NCBI RefSeq assembly: GCF_002374855.1
Contig: NZ_NWVC01000001.1
Coordinates: 186,001 to 250,000, forward strand
DNA: 64,000 nt
Direction: 5' to 3'
Source of the DNA: Sphingomonas adhaesiva
GTDB lineage: Bacteria; Pseudomonadota; Alphaproteobacteria; Sphingomonadales; Sphingomonadaceae
Below the pieces are notes generated by a model that saw nothing but the letters and a program-made list of their open reading frames with translations, was not told the origin of the DNA and searched no databases. Shown piece by piece: positions 55,811 through 64,000 of the stretch (position 1 is the first letter of the stretch; every line of letters starts with the position of its first letter). The translations under genes were made by a program, and so were the position numbers.

Positions 55811-56644
55811 ATGCTGACCGAAACCGCCCCGGCCAAAATTAACCTCGCGCTGCACGTCCGCGCGCGGCGACCCGACGGCTATCACGACCTCGAAACGCTG
55901 TTCGTGTTCGCACGCGATGGCGACCGCGTGTCTTTGGCCGATGCCGAAGCGTCGACATTCGCCATGACCGGCCGGTTCGCGGACGTCGTCGGGCCGGATG
56001 CCGACAATCTGGTGGTGCGCGCCGCCGCGGCGTTCCGCGCCGCGTTCGGCATCGCGCGGCATCATGCGATCACGCTCGACAAACACCTGCCGGTCGCCTC
56101 GGGCATCGGCGGGGGATCGGCGGATGCGGCCGCAACGCTGCGCGCGCTGGCCCGGCGGCATGACGTCGCGGTGGACGATCCGCGGCTGGTCGCGCTGGCC
56201 GCCGGGCTGGGGGCGGACGTGCCCGCCTGCCTGCTTGGCCGGGCGGCGTTCGGCAGCGGGCGCGGCGATGCGCTGGCGCCGATCGCGGGGCTGGGGGACA
56301 TGCCGGTGCTGCTGGTCAATCCGCTGGTCCCGGTGTCGACCGCGGCAGTGTTCGCTGGGTGGGACGGCGTCGATCGCGGCGCGATTACCGGCGGCGACGA
56401 TACGCTGGCGCGCGGCATCGCGGGGCGCAACGACCTGCAACCCGCCGCCGAGCGGGTCGCGCCGCAAGTGGCGCAGGTGCTGGCGATCCTGCGCGAGCAG
56501 GCCGGCGTGGTGCTGGCGCGCATGTCGGGTTCGGGCGCGACCTGTTTCGCGCTGTTCCGGCACGCGGCCGATCGCGATGCGGCCGCGGCGGCGGTCGCCG
56601 CGCGGCAACCGGACTGGTGGCAGCTGGCGAGCATGATCGCATGA
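55811..56644 (+). CDS. ispE: 4-diphosphocytidyl-2-C-methyl-D-erythritol kinase
   Basis: A 277-residue GHMP kinase of the MEP isoprenoid pathway. N-terminal ETAPAKINLALHVRARRPDGYHDLETLFVF and the ATP-binding PVASGIGGGSADAAATLR are diagnostic; the C-terminal SGSGATCFALF is the third GHMP motif. The ATG at 55811 starts the family sequence; the frame upstream runs through repeats. It overlaps the hydratase gene (ATGA). Confidence 0.96.
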   Translation: MLTETAPAKINLALHVRARRPDGYHDLETLFVFARDGDRVSLADAEASTFAMTGRFADVVGPDADNLVVRAAAAFRAAFGIARHHAITLDKHLPVASGIGGGSADAAATLRALARRHDVAVDDPRLVALAAGLGADVPACLLGRAAFGSGRGDALAPIAGLGDMPVLLVNPLVPVSTAAVFAGWDGVDRGAITGGDDTLARGIAGRNDLQPAAERVAPQVAQVLAILREQAGVVLARMSGSGATCFALFRHAADRDAAAAAVAARQPDWWQLASMIA

Positions 56645-57348
56645 TCGCGCTGGACGTCGCCGACGGCATCGCGACGGTCACGCTCGATCGCCCCGATGCG
56701 CGCAATGCCTTGCCGACGTCGGGATGGCGCGCGCTGGCCGACCTGCTGGGGCGCGTGCCCGCGGATGCCGCCGCGCTGGCGGTGGTCTCGGCGGTGCCGG
56801 GGACTTTTTCCGCCGGCGCCGATCTCGCCGATCTGGCGCGGCTGGTCGATGACGTGCCGGCGCGCACCGCGTTCCGGCTGGCGATGCATGACGCGGTGGA
56901 GGCGCTGGCCGCGCTGCCGATACCGACCATCGCGGCGGTCGATGGCGCAGCGTTCGGCGCCGGCGTGGCGCTGGCGCTGGCCTGCGACGTGATCGTCGCG
57001 GGGGCGGACGCGCGCTTCGCCATTCCGCCCGCGCGGCTGGGGATCGGCTATCCCCCCGGCGACGTCGCGCGGCTGCTCGATCGGGTCGGGAAGGGGCAGG
57101 CGGCGCGGCTGTTGTTCACCGCCGCGCCGGTCGACGCGGCGGAGGCGCTGCGCATCGGGCTGGCCGATCTGACCGGCGATGGCACCGATATTGCCCGATC
57201 CATCGCCGCGAACGACGCCGACGCGCTCCGGCTGCTCAAGAAGACGCTCGTTTCCCCGCGCGACTCGTCCCTGGCCGCCGCGTTCGAGGCGTCGTTCGGC
57301 TCCCCCGCCTTCGCCAACGGGGTGTCGCGCTATCGCCGCACTACTTGA
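56641..57348 (+). CDS. enoyl-CoA hydratase/isomerase family protein
   Basis: A 235-residue crotonase-fold protein. The oxyanion-hole region is FSAGADLADLARL, the second is AAVDGAAFGAGVALALACDVIVA, followed by FAIPPARLGIGYPPG. The Glu pair of true hydratases is not conserved at the usual sites (GIGYPPG in place of an acidic residue), so another CoA reaction is possible. The ATG shares 4 bp with the ispE stop. Shorter than the typical 257 residues. Confidence 0.85.
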   Translation: MIALDVADGIATVTLDRPDARNALPTSGWRALADLLGRVPADAAALAVVSAVPGTFSAGADLADLARLVDDVPARTAFRLAMHDAVEALAALPIPTIAAVDGAAFGAGVALALACDVIVAGADARFAIPPARLGIGYPPGDVARLLDRVGKGQAARLLFTAAPVDAAEALRIGLADLTGDGTDIARSIAANDADALRLLKKTLVSPRDSSLAAAFEASFGSPAFANGVSRYRRTT

Positions 57349-57360
57349 TCTGCCCGCGAA

Positions 57361-57375
57361 GTTCCCCACTTGTTC
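57361..57375 (+). promoter_or_regulatory. SOS (LexA) box of recA
   Basis: GTTC-CCCACTT-GTTC, matching the alphaproteobacterial consensus GTTC-N7-GTTC, 80 bp before the recA ATG. The right half is also part of TTGTTCTCAAGGAACAA, an overlapping palindrome. Confidence 0.9.
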
Positions 57376-57454
57376 TCAAGGAACAAAGGCGATACAAGCT
57401 TCCTGACGCGTTGAATGGTACGCGCGGGTGCTCTAGCGAAGGGGTCTTCAGGCA

Positions 57455-58528
57455 ATGGCCGCCAAACTTCAGGTGATCGATACCGGCATGGCAACCGCAA
57501 ATACCGACCGTCAAAAGGCGCTCGACGCCGCGCTCGCGCAGATCGACCGCGCCTTCGGCAAGGGCTCGGCGATGAAGCTGGGGCAGAAGGAAACGATGCA
57601 GGTGGAGGCGATCTCCACCGGCTCGCTGGGCCTCGACATCGCGCTGGGCGTCGGCGGCCTGCCTCGCGGCCGCGTGATCGAGGTGTACGGCCCCGAAAGC
57701 TCGGGCAAGACCACGTTGGCGCTTCATGTCATTGCCGAAGCACAGAAAAACGGCGGCACCGCGGCGTTCGTCGACGCCGAGCACGCGCTCGATCCGGTCT
57801 ATGCGCGCAAGCTGGGCGTCAATATCGACGAACTGATCGTGTCGCAGCCGGACACCGGCGAACAGGCGCTGGAGATCACCGACACGCTGGTGCGCTCCAA
57901 CGCGATCGACGTGCTGGTGGTCGATTCGGTCGCCGCCCTGGTCCCGCGCGCGGAGATCGAGGGCGAGATGGGCGACAGCCACGTCGGCCTGCAGGCGCGC
58001 CTGATGTCGCAATCGCTGCGCAAGCTGACCGGATCGATCAGCCGTTCGCGCTGCATGGTGATCTTCATCAACCAGCTGCGCATGAAGATCGGCGTGATGT
58101 ACGGCAACCCGGAGACGACGACGGGTGGCAACGCGCTGAAATTCTACGCGTCCGTCCGCCTCGACATCCGCCGCACCGGCGCGATCAAGGACCGTGACGA
58201 GGTGATCGGCAACGCCACGCGCGTGAAGGTGGTGAAGAACAAGGTCGCCCCGCCGTTCAAGCAGGTCGAGTTCGACATCATGTACGGCGAAGGCATTTCG
58301 AAGATCGGCGAGGTGCTCGACCTGGGCGTCAAGGCCGGGCTGGTCGAGAAGTCGGGTGCATGGTTCTCCTACGACTCGGTGCGCATCGGGCAGGGGCGTG
58401 AGAATTCCAAGACGTTCCTGCGCGAGAATCCCGAGATGCTCGACCGGCTGGAAAAGGCGATTCGCGCGCGCACCGCGCAGGTGTCGGACGGGATGATGGC
58501 CGGGCCGAGCGAGGAAGACGATCTCTGA
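57455..58528 (+). CDS. recA: recombinase RecA
   Basis: A 357-residue RecA. Walker [10 protein letters not shown] (79-87), [14 protein letters not shown], Walker [13 protein letters not shown], loop L2 [35 protein letters not shown] (quoted only as a landmark: [17 protein letters not shown]). C-terminus is short and acidic (GPSEEDDL). SOS box upstream, terminator downstream; probably a single-gene transcript. Confidence 0.99.
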   Translation: MAAKLQVIDTGMATANTDRQKALDAALAQIDRAFGKGSAMKLGQKETMQVEAISTGSLGLDIALGVGGLPRGRVIEVYGPESSGKTTLALHVIAEAQKNGGTAAFVDAEHALDPVYARKLGVNIDELIVSQPDTGEQALEITDTLVRSNAIDVLVVDSVAALVPRAEIEGEMGDSHVGLQARLMSQSLRKLTGSISRSRCMVIFINQLRMKIGVMYGNPETTTGGNALKFYASVRLDIRRTGAIKDRDEVIGNATRVKVVKNKVAPPFKQVEFDIMYGEGISKIGEVLDLGVKAGLVEKSGAWFSYDSVRIGQGRENSKTFLRENPEMLDRLEKAIRARTAQVSDGMMAGPSEEDDL

Positions 58529-58557
58529 TCCGCGCATCTGCCTGCGTCGGTGACGGG

Positions 58558-58591
58558 CGACCCGCCGGTGACGGCGGGTCGATTCGTTTTC
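58558..58591 (+). terminator. intrinsic terminator of recA
   Basis: CGACCCGCC-(GGTGAC)-GGCGGGTCG, a perfect 9-bp stem, followed by ATTCGTTTT. 30 bp after the stop. Confidence 0.85.
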
Positions 58592-59084
58592 GGGGCGGGA
58601 GGGGTAATGGCTCGCGACCCGCAGCGACGGTTGTTGGCGGCCTGACCGGGGCATCGCAGCCAGGCCGGCCCGGGCGACATCAAGACGCGGGGGTCGTGTG
58701 CGATGCTGAGGGCTTGCCAAACCTTTGCAAAAGTCGATTTCCCTGCCTCTCGCGCTCGTCGCCCCTGCGCCGGCTGGGGGCCATGTTGCCGCAAAGGCAA
58801 CGGCCTATGCCTTCGGGGATGACATGGATGCCGGAACAGGAACCTCCTGAACGACGTCGAAGGGGCCGGCAGGATCGAGAAGCTTCGCGGAGGTTTTGGC
58901 TCACACCGTTTCGCCGTGCCCGGTGCGGGCGGTCCCGACGGTCGGAGAATTCCGCCATATGCCCGGAACCGGGCGTGACGAGGGCGGGCGTGCCGATGGG
59001 GCGCGCTGATATCCGTGCCGCCATGATACCGGTCGTGGCCATGCTAGACGCCTTCAACGCCGTGCGCCGACAGGATCGGGTGAC
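58592..59084. other. 493-bp gap after recA with repeat remnants
   Basis: No gene is supported. It contains a solo right end of the GTCATGCCGGAC family (58823-58840, CATGGATGCCGGAACAGG), immediately followed by the motif CCTCCTGAACGACGTCGAAG that is also inserted in copy A. The remainder (58900-59080) shows nothing recognisable; a promoter for the methyltransferase must lie there. Confidence 0.6.
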
Positions 59085-59924
59085 ATGACCGGGGCGGGCG
59101 ACTGGCGCGGTCGCGTCGGCGAGATCTGGGCCGCCGAATATCGCCGGACCGAGCGCGCCTTTTCCGGCATCGCGCAGGTGCTGGATCGCGCCGTCGCGGG
59201 TCATGCTCCCGCCGCCGGCCGCGCCGTCGACATCGGATGCGGCGCCGGCAGCACCGCAATTGCGCTGGCGCGGGCGCGACCGGACATGACCGTCACCGGC
59301 ATCGACCTGTCCGCGCCGCTGCTGTCGGTGGCGCGGTCGCGTGCGGGCGATATCCCCGGCCTGCGCTTCGCCGTCGGCGACGTGCGTGACATGCTGCCGA
59401 CGCTGGCGCCGCTCGACCTGCTGGTGTCCCGGCATGGCGTCATGTTCTTCGACGATCCGGTCGCGGGGTTCGCCGACATGGCGCGCGCCGTGCGGGCGGG
59501 GGCGCCGCTGGTCTTCTCCTGCTTCCGTGCGCGCGCCGAGAACGACTGGTCGAGCGCGGTCGATCGCGTGCTGGGCCAGGCGCCCGCCGCCGATGCCTAT
59601 GCGCTTGGCCCTTACGGACTGGCCGATCGCGAACGGACGCATCGCATCCTGCACGATGCCGGATGGCGCGGCATTGTCGCCACCGCGCATGACGTCCGCT
59701 ACGTCGTCGGCGAAGGCGACGATGCGGTGGAGGACGCGCTGGCCTTCTATCGCCGGATCGGGCCGGCGGCGGCGATGTTGGCCGCGGCGGACGGGGATGA
59801 ACGGCGGCGGATCGAAGATGCGTTGCGCGATCTGCTGGCCGCGCGGATATGCGACGGCGCGGTCGCGTTTACCGCAGCGATCTGGATATGGACCGCCACG
59901 GCGGGAGGAGAGCGAACGGCATGA
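59085..59924 (+). CDS. class I SAM-dependent methyltransferase
   Basis: A 279-residue Rossmann-fold methyltransferase. Motif I is VDIGCGAGSTAIALA (about 48-62), then TGIDLSAPLLSVARSRA with the ribose-binding Asp, and FAVGDVRDMLP. It belongs to the UbiE/Methyltransf_25-like group. Its stop overlaps the GST start by 4 bp (ATGA). Substrate unknown; the start ATGACC at 59085 has only a weak ribosome-binding site. Confidence 0.88.
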   Translation: MTGAGDWRGRVGEIWAAEYRRTERAFSGIAQVLDRAVAGHAPAAGRAVDIGCGAGSTAIALARARPDMTVTGIDLSAPLLSVARSRAGDIPGLRFAVGDVRDMLPTLAPLDLLVSRHGVMFFDDPVAGFADMARAVRAGAPLVFSCFRARAENDWSSAVDRVLGQAPAADAYALGPYGLADRERTHRILHDAGWRGIVATAHDVRYVVGEGDDAVEDALAFYRRIGPAAAMLAAADGDERRRIEDALRDLLAARICDGAVAFTAAIWIWTATAGGERTA

Positions 59925-60568
59925 CGATCATCGTCCATCACCTGGAAAATTCCCGGTCGCAGCGCGTCCTGTGGATGCTCGAGGAACTCGGCATGCCCTA
60001 TACCGTCAAGCGGTATGAGCGGGATCGCCGCACGATGCTGGCCCCGCCCGAATTGCGGCGCGTCCATCCGCTCGGCAAGTCGCCGGTGATCGAGGATGAC
60101 GAGGAGACTGCCGGCGGTGCGCCGCGCGTCATCGCGGAAACCGGCGCGATCGTCGAATATCTGGTCGACAAGGCCGACGGGCAGCTGGGGGCGCCGAGCC
60201 GACGCGAGGAGGCGCTCGCCTACCGTTTCTGGCTGCATTACGCCGAAGGATCGATGATGCCGCCGCTGCTGCTGAAGCTGGTGCTGGGGCGCATCCCGTT
60301 GATGGGCAAGCCCGCGGCGAAGAAGATCCAGCCCATGGTCGACCGTCACCTCGATTACGTCGAGAGCGAGTTGGCGAGCCGGCCATGGTTTGCGGGCGAG
60401 ACCTTTACCGCCGCCGACGTCATGATGAGTTTCCCGCTGGAGGCCGCGCGGAACCGTGCGGGGCTTGACGCCGGGCGGCCGGCGACGGTCGCGTGGCTGG
60501 AACGGATCCATGCGCGACCGGCCTATCAGCGCGCGCTGGAGGCGGGCGGGCCGTACGCCTACGCCTGA
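59921..60568 (+). CDS. glutathione S-transferase family protein
   Basis: A 215-residue GST. Thioredoxin-like N-domain with MTIIVHHLENSRSQRVLWMLEELGMPYTVKRY (landmark: HHLENSRSQRVLWMLEEL), the cis-Pro region LGKSPVIEDD, and AETGAIVEYLVD; an all-helical C-domain with FTAADVMMSFPLEAAR. The Ser of NSRS is the likely catalytic residue. Ribosome-binding site GGGAGGAG lies in the end of the methyltransferase gene. Detoxification or another thiol reaction. Confidence 0.92.
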   Translation: MTIIVHHLENSRSQRVLWMLEELGMPYTVKRYERDRRTMLAPPELRRVHPLGKSPVIEDDEETAGGAPRVIAETGAIVEYLVDKADGQLGAPSRREEALAYRFWLHYAEGSMMPPLLLKLVLGRIPLMGKPAAKKIQPMVDRHLDYVESELASRPWFAGETFTAADVMMSFPLEAARNRAGLDAGRPATVAWLERIHARPAYQRALEAGGPYAYA

Positions 60569-61004
60569 TCCGCCGGGAGTGGAGCGTCAGCGCGGGGGCG
60601 TCTTGACGGGTTTCGGGGACGCGTCGTTGACGGTCTGACGCTCTCCCGCCGCGGGGCTCCGCGGTTTTCTTGGTGTTCCGGGGATGAGGGCGTTGCGGGC
60701 GGGTGGCGCGAACCTGTCCATCTTCGCCCTGCCTGCTTCGATATGCCGATGGGCAGGTTCAGACGGATAAGGTCCTCCAGGCAACGTGCCTGGGCGCTTG
60801 CGGTGCGGTGGATGCCGGAACAGGTCCGGCATGACGGAACATGTATGCGTCGCGTGTCTGAACAGCCGTCGTGCATCCGGCTGCTCGCTCCCGATCCGCC
60901 CTCCGCGCAACCACCCCGCCGCCGGGAACGGCGCCGCATATCGGTCGTTTCGCGCGCGCGTCACGGATTGTCGCGCGCGCCGGTTCCGCCTAAGTCGCGC
61001 TGTT
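60569..61004. other. 436-bp gap between the GST gene and alaS
   Basis: No convincing gene. A solo right end of the GTCATGCCGGAC repeat (60808-60835, GTGGATGCCGGAACAGG then TCCGGCATGAC) is present. The last ~100 bp before alaS, which contain several CGCG-rich inverted pairs, should hold its promoter. Confidence 0.6.
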
Positions 61005-63668
61005 ATGACCTCGACCAACGACATTCGCCGCTCGTTCCTCGACTATTTCGGCGGCAACGGCCACCGCATCGTGCCCTCCGCGCCGCTGGTGCCGCAGAAC
61101 GATCCGACGCTGATGTTCGTCAACGCCGGGATGGTGCCGTTCAAGAACGTGTTCACTGGTCTGGAAACGCGCCCCTATTCGACCGCGACCAGTTCGCAGA
61201 AGTGCGTCCGCGCGGGCGGCAAGCACAACGATCTGGACAATGTCGGCTATACCGCGCGGCATCATACGTTCTTCGAGATGCTCGGCAATTTCTCGTTCGG
61301 GGATTATTTCAAGGAACAGGCGATCACGCACGCCTGGACGCTGCTGACCCGCGAATGGGGGCTGCCGGCGGACAAGCTGACCGTCACCGTCTATCACACC
61401 GACGATCAGGCGGCGGATCTGTGGAAGAAGATCGCCGGCCTGCCCGATCATCGCATCATCCGCATCGCGACCAAGGACAATTTCTGGGCGATGGGGTCGG
61501 ACGGGCCGTGCGGGCCGTGTTCGGAGATTTTCTACGACCATGGCGACCATATCCCCGGCGGCCCCCCGGGCAGCCCGGACGAGGACGGCGACCGCTTCGT
61601 CGAGATCTGGAACCTGGTGTTCATGCAGCATGTGCAGGAGGCCGACGCGATCGTCGGCGACCTGCCGCGCCCGTCGATCGACACCGGCATGGGGCTGGAG
61701 CGGATCGCCGCGGTGATGCAGGGCGTCCACGACAATTACGATACCGATACGTTCAAGGCGCTGATCGCGGCGTCGGGCGCGCTGACCCACACCGCCACCA
61801 CGGGCGAGACGCAGGCTAGCCACCGCGTCATCGCGGATCACCTGCGTTGCTCGGGCTTCCTGGTCGCCGACGGCGTGCTGCCCGCCAACGAAGGGCGCGG
61901 TTATGTGCTGCGCCGGATCATGCGGCGCGCGATGCGGCACGCGCATCTGCTGGGTGCCAAGGAGCCGTTGATGCACCGGTTGGTGCCGGCGCTGGTGGCG
62001 GAAATGGGCGCAGCCTATCCCGAGCTGGTCCGCGCGCAGCCGCTGATCGAGGCGACGCTGCGGCAGGAGGAGACGCGCTTCCGCCAGACGCTGGACAAGG
62101 GGCTGAAGCTGCTGGACGAGGCCACCGCGGGGATGCGCGCGGGCGACACGCTGCCGGGCGAGACGGCGTTCCGGCTCTACGACACGTTCGGTTTCCCCTA
62201 TGACCTGACCGAGGATGCGCTGCGCGCGCAGGATCTGGGGGTCGATCGTGCCGGGTTCGATTCCGCGATGGCGGAGCAGAAGCGCGCCGCGCGTGCCGCG
62301 TGGAAGGGTTCGGGGGCGAAGGCATCCGACGAATTGTGGTTCGATATCGCCGAGGAAGTGGGGGCGACCGAATTCACCGGCTACGCGAATGACGTCGGCG
62401 AGGGCGTCGTGCTGGCGCTGGTGCGCGACGGAGCGCGGGTCGATCGGGCCGCGGCTGGCGAGCAGGTGGATGTGATCGTCAACCAGTCGCCCTTCTACGC
62501 CGAAAGCGGTGGGCAGGTCGGCGACGCGGGCAGCATTGCCGGCGACGACGGGCTGGCGGCGACGGTGACCGACACATCCAAGCAGCTGGGCAAGCTGTGG
62601 GTGCATCATGCGCGGGTCGAGGCGGGCGCGATCGAGGTCGGCGACACGGTGAAGCTGGCGATCGACCTGACGCGCCGCGCCGCCATCCGCGCCAACCATT
62701 CGGCGACCCATTTGCTGCACGAGGCGTTGCGGCAGAAGCTGGGCACTCATGTCGCGCAGAAGGGGTCGCTGGTCGCGCCGGAGCGGCTGCGCTTCGACGT
62801 GTCGCACCCCAGCGCGATGTCGCCGGCCGAGCTGGCCGAGGCGGAGGCGGCGGTGAACGCGCAGATCCGCGCGAACGGTGCGGTGGAAACGCGGCTGATG
62901 ACCCCCGACGACGCCATCGCCATGGGCGCGATGGCGCTGTTCGGCGAGAAATACGGCGATGAGGTGCGAGTCGTGTCGATGGGCAGCGACGATGCGGGCG
63001 CGACCTATTCGATCGAATTGTGCGGCGGGACGCACGTGCGCGCGCTGGGCGACATCGGCGTGTTCAAGATCGTCGGCGAAAGCGCGGTGTCGAGCGGCGT
63101 GCGCCGCGTCGAGGCGCTGACCGGCGAGGCGGCGCGCGCCTATCTGAACGCGCGCGACGAAAAGCTGCGCGAGGCCGCCGCGACGCTCAAGACCACGCCG
63201 GACGACGTGCCGGCGCGCGTCGCGACGCTGATGGAGGAGCGCCGCCGGCTGGAGCGCGAACTGGCCGAGGCGAAGAAGGCGCTGGCGCTGGGCGGCGGCG
63301 CAGGCGCGGATGCGGCCGGGCCGGAAAGCGTGGGCGGCATCGGCTTCGTGGGCCAGGTGCTGGACGGGTTCGAGGCGAAGGGGCTGCGCGGCGCGGTGGA
63401 TGACGCCAAGGCGCGCGTCGGTTCGGGCGTGGCGGTCATGGTCGCGGTGAACGAGGGTCGCGCGTCGGTGGCGGTCGGCGTGACCGAGGACCTGCTGGCG
63501 ACGCTGAACGCGGTCGACCTGCTGCGCCGCGCGGTGGCGGTGCTGGGCGGGCAGGGCGGCGGCGGGCGCCCCGACATGGCGCAGGGCGGCGGACCGGATG
63601 GCGGCAAGGCGGCCGAGGCGGTCGCGGCGGTGCGCGCAGCGGTGGAGGAGGTCGGCCAGCCGGCCTGA
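61005..63668 (+). CDS. alaS: alanyl-tRNA synthetase
   Basis: An 887-residue AlaRS. The class II aminoacylation core starts [20 protein letters not shown], with [12 protein letters not shown] and [10 protein letters not shown]; the editing domain has HxxxH in [17 protein letters not shown] and the CxxxH partner in [11 protein letters not shown]; the C-terminal coiled coil and DHHA1 region with Gly-rich [16 protein letters not shown] follows. The ATG at 61005 is the family start. Confidence 0.98.
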   Translation: MTSTNDIRRSFLDYFGGNGHRIVPSAPLVPQNDPTLMFVNAGMVPFKNVFTGLETRPYSTATSSQKCVRAGGKHNDLDNVGYTARHHTFFEMLGNFSFGDYFKEQAITHAWTLLTREWGLPADKLTVTVYHTDDQAADLWKKIAGLPDHRIIRIATKDNFWAMGSDGPCGPCSEIFYDHGDHIPGGPPGSPDEDGDRFVEIWNLVFMQHVQEADAIVGDLPRPSIDTGMGLERIAAVMQGVHDNYDTDTFKALIAASGALTHTATTGETQASHRVIADHLRCSGFLVADGVLPANEGRGYVLRRIMRRAMRHAHLLGAKEPLMHRLVPALVAEMGAAYPELVRAQPLIEATLRQEETRFRQTLDKGLKLLDEATAGMRAGDTLPGETAFRLYDTFGFPYDLTEDALRAQDLGVDRAGFDSAMAEQKRAARAAWKGSGAKASDELWFDIAEEVGATEFTGYANDVGEGVVLALVRDGARVDRAAAGEQVDVIVNQSPFYAESGGQVGDAGSIAGDDGLAATVTDTSKQLGKLWVHHARVEAGAIEVGDTVKLAIDLTRRAAIRANHSATHLLHEALRQKLGTHVAQKGSLVAPERLRFDVSHPSAMSPAELAEAEAAVNAQIRANGAVETRLMTPDDAIAMGAMALFGEKYGDEVRVVSMGSDDAGATYSIELCGGTHVRALGDIGVFKIVGESAVSSGVRRVEALTGEAARAYLNARDEKLREAAATLKTTPDDVPARVATLMEERRRLERELAEAKKALALGGGAGADAAGPESVGGIGFVGQVLDGFEAKGLRGAVDDAKARVGSGVAVMVAVNEGRASVAVGVTEDLLATLNAVDLLRRAVAVLGGQGGGGRPDMAQGGGPDGGKAAEAVAAVRAAVEEVGQPA

Positions 63669-63689
63669 CCTGCACCGGTCCCAAAGGAA

Positions 63690-63727
63690 ACGGCGCCCGC
63701 ATCCTTGCGATGCGGGCGCCGTCCTTT
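63690..63727 (+). terminator. intrinsic terminator of alaS, usable from both sides
   Basis: A 14-bp perfect stem ACGGCGCCCGCATC and its complement around CTTGC, followed by CCTTTTG on the plus strand and TTTCCTTTGG on the minus strand. It lies between convergent genes. Confidence 0.85.
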
Positions 63728-63748
63728 TGTCAGCCAGTCAGCCGTCGG

Positions 63749-64000
63749 TCAGCGCGGCTTGCGCTTCGCCTTGGCAGTGGTGGCGGCCGTCGTGGTCGCC
63801 TCTGCCGCGGTGTCGGTCGCGGCCGTCGCGGCGTCCGCCTGCGTGGCGGTAGCGGCGCTGGCACCGGCGGCGGGCGCTGCGGCACCCATCGCCGCCTTCA
63901 GCTGCGCGGCCGTCATGCCAATCGTGATGCCCTGCGGACCGGGACCGAAGCCGTTCATCGGCAGCTTGGCGTCACCGTCCGTCGTCGTCAGCGTGACGCC
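63749..64000 (-). CDS. C-terminal fragment of an Ala/Thr-rich protein, cut by the window edge
   Basis: The last 83 residues of a minus-strand protein whose start is beyond 64000. The visible part runs GVTLTTTDGDAKLPMNGFGP, then QGITIGMTAAQLKAAMG, and ends in a low-complexity Ala/Thr tail and a basic AKAKRKPR. The reading frame is open to the window edge, so an internal ATG at 63958 is not the likely start. No family can be named from this fragment. Confidence 0.6.
   Translation of the reverse strand, partial: GVTLTTTDGDAKLPMNGFGPGPQGITIGMTAAQLKAAMGAAAPAAGASAATATQADAATAATDTAAEATTTAATTAKAKRKPR

Noticed and set aside
58696..59088. 130-residue plus-strand frame after recA
   Set aside because: Its N-terminal half is translated from intergenic repeat sequence and it has no ribosome-binding site or recognisable domain.
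60587..60721. 44-residue minus-strand frame ending KPVKTPPR between the GST gene and alaS
   Set aside because: It has a plausible ATG but only a weak ribosome-binding site, Pro/Arg-rich low-complexity sequence and no family match by eye; not strong enough to call.

Overview
The window is a gene-dense, high-GC stretch of an alphaproteobacterial chromosome, most likely from a sphingomonad (Sphingomonas or a close relative). The signs are: a complete Entner-Doudoroff set (zwf, pgl, edd, glk, eda); LexA boxes of the alphaproteobacterial form GTTC-N7-GTTC; a TonB-dependent receptor; a DUF6481 protein; and several families of intergenic palindromic repeats. Nearly all genes are chromosomal housekeeping genes. 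No phage, IS transposase, CRISPR array or rRNA was seen.

Layout. 1-6.3 kb: a cut M14 carboxypeptidase and gamma-glutamyltransferase (minus), then a lipoprotein, an AarF/UbiB-type kinase and an MBL-fold hydrolase (plus). 6.3-13.3 kb: a minus-strand run with a spermidine-synthase-like protein, DUF6481, tRNA-Lys and the cell-shape cluster mreB-mreC-mreD-mrdA-rodA, whose members overlap or nearly touch. 13.5-17 kb: mutL, two small low-GC genes, a GAF-domain protein and a possible 25-residue lipopeptide. 17.1-18.4 kb: rpsF-rpsR-rplI. 18.6-23.6 kb: the fatty-acid cluster fabD-(GxxExxY gene)-fabG-acpP-fabF-mltG. 23.6-30 kb: a NUDIX gene and the glucose-catabolic cluster zwf-pgl-edd-glk-eda. 30-34.7 kb: argC, an SH3 protein, a MarR regulator, secG, pyrG and an hsp20 gene with an apparent RpoH promoter and RNA thermometer. 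35-45.4 kb: TonB receptor, lolC-lolD-GNAT-gpx, an HdeD-like protein and dnaE. 45.6-53.8 kb: a radical SAM protein with an SOS box, a YbjN protein, moaB, a frameshifted pseudogene, a STAS-like protein, a lytic transglycosylase, a UDG-family protein and ETF-QO. 53.8-64 kb: a TPR protein, ispE, an enoyl-CoA hydratase, recA with an SOS box, a methyltransferase, a GST, alaS and a cut C-terminal fragment.

The most unusual structure is a GxxExxY (PD-(D/E)XK-like) gene set between fabD and fabG and bounded by perfect 27-bp inverted repeats starting TTCACGCGAAG. A gene-less element with the same arms lies at 6066-6251, and a decayed half copy at about 55.6 kb. Together they look like a small repeat-bounded mobile cassette and its non-coding derivatives. 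A second repeat family has long copies at 40.9 and 49.1 kb that share their ends but carry the inner segment in opposite orientations.

All calls come from reading the sequence. No database search was run, so family assignments rest on recognised motifs, and starts were chosen from ribosome-binding sites, overlaps and family length.
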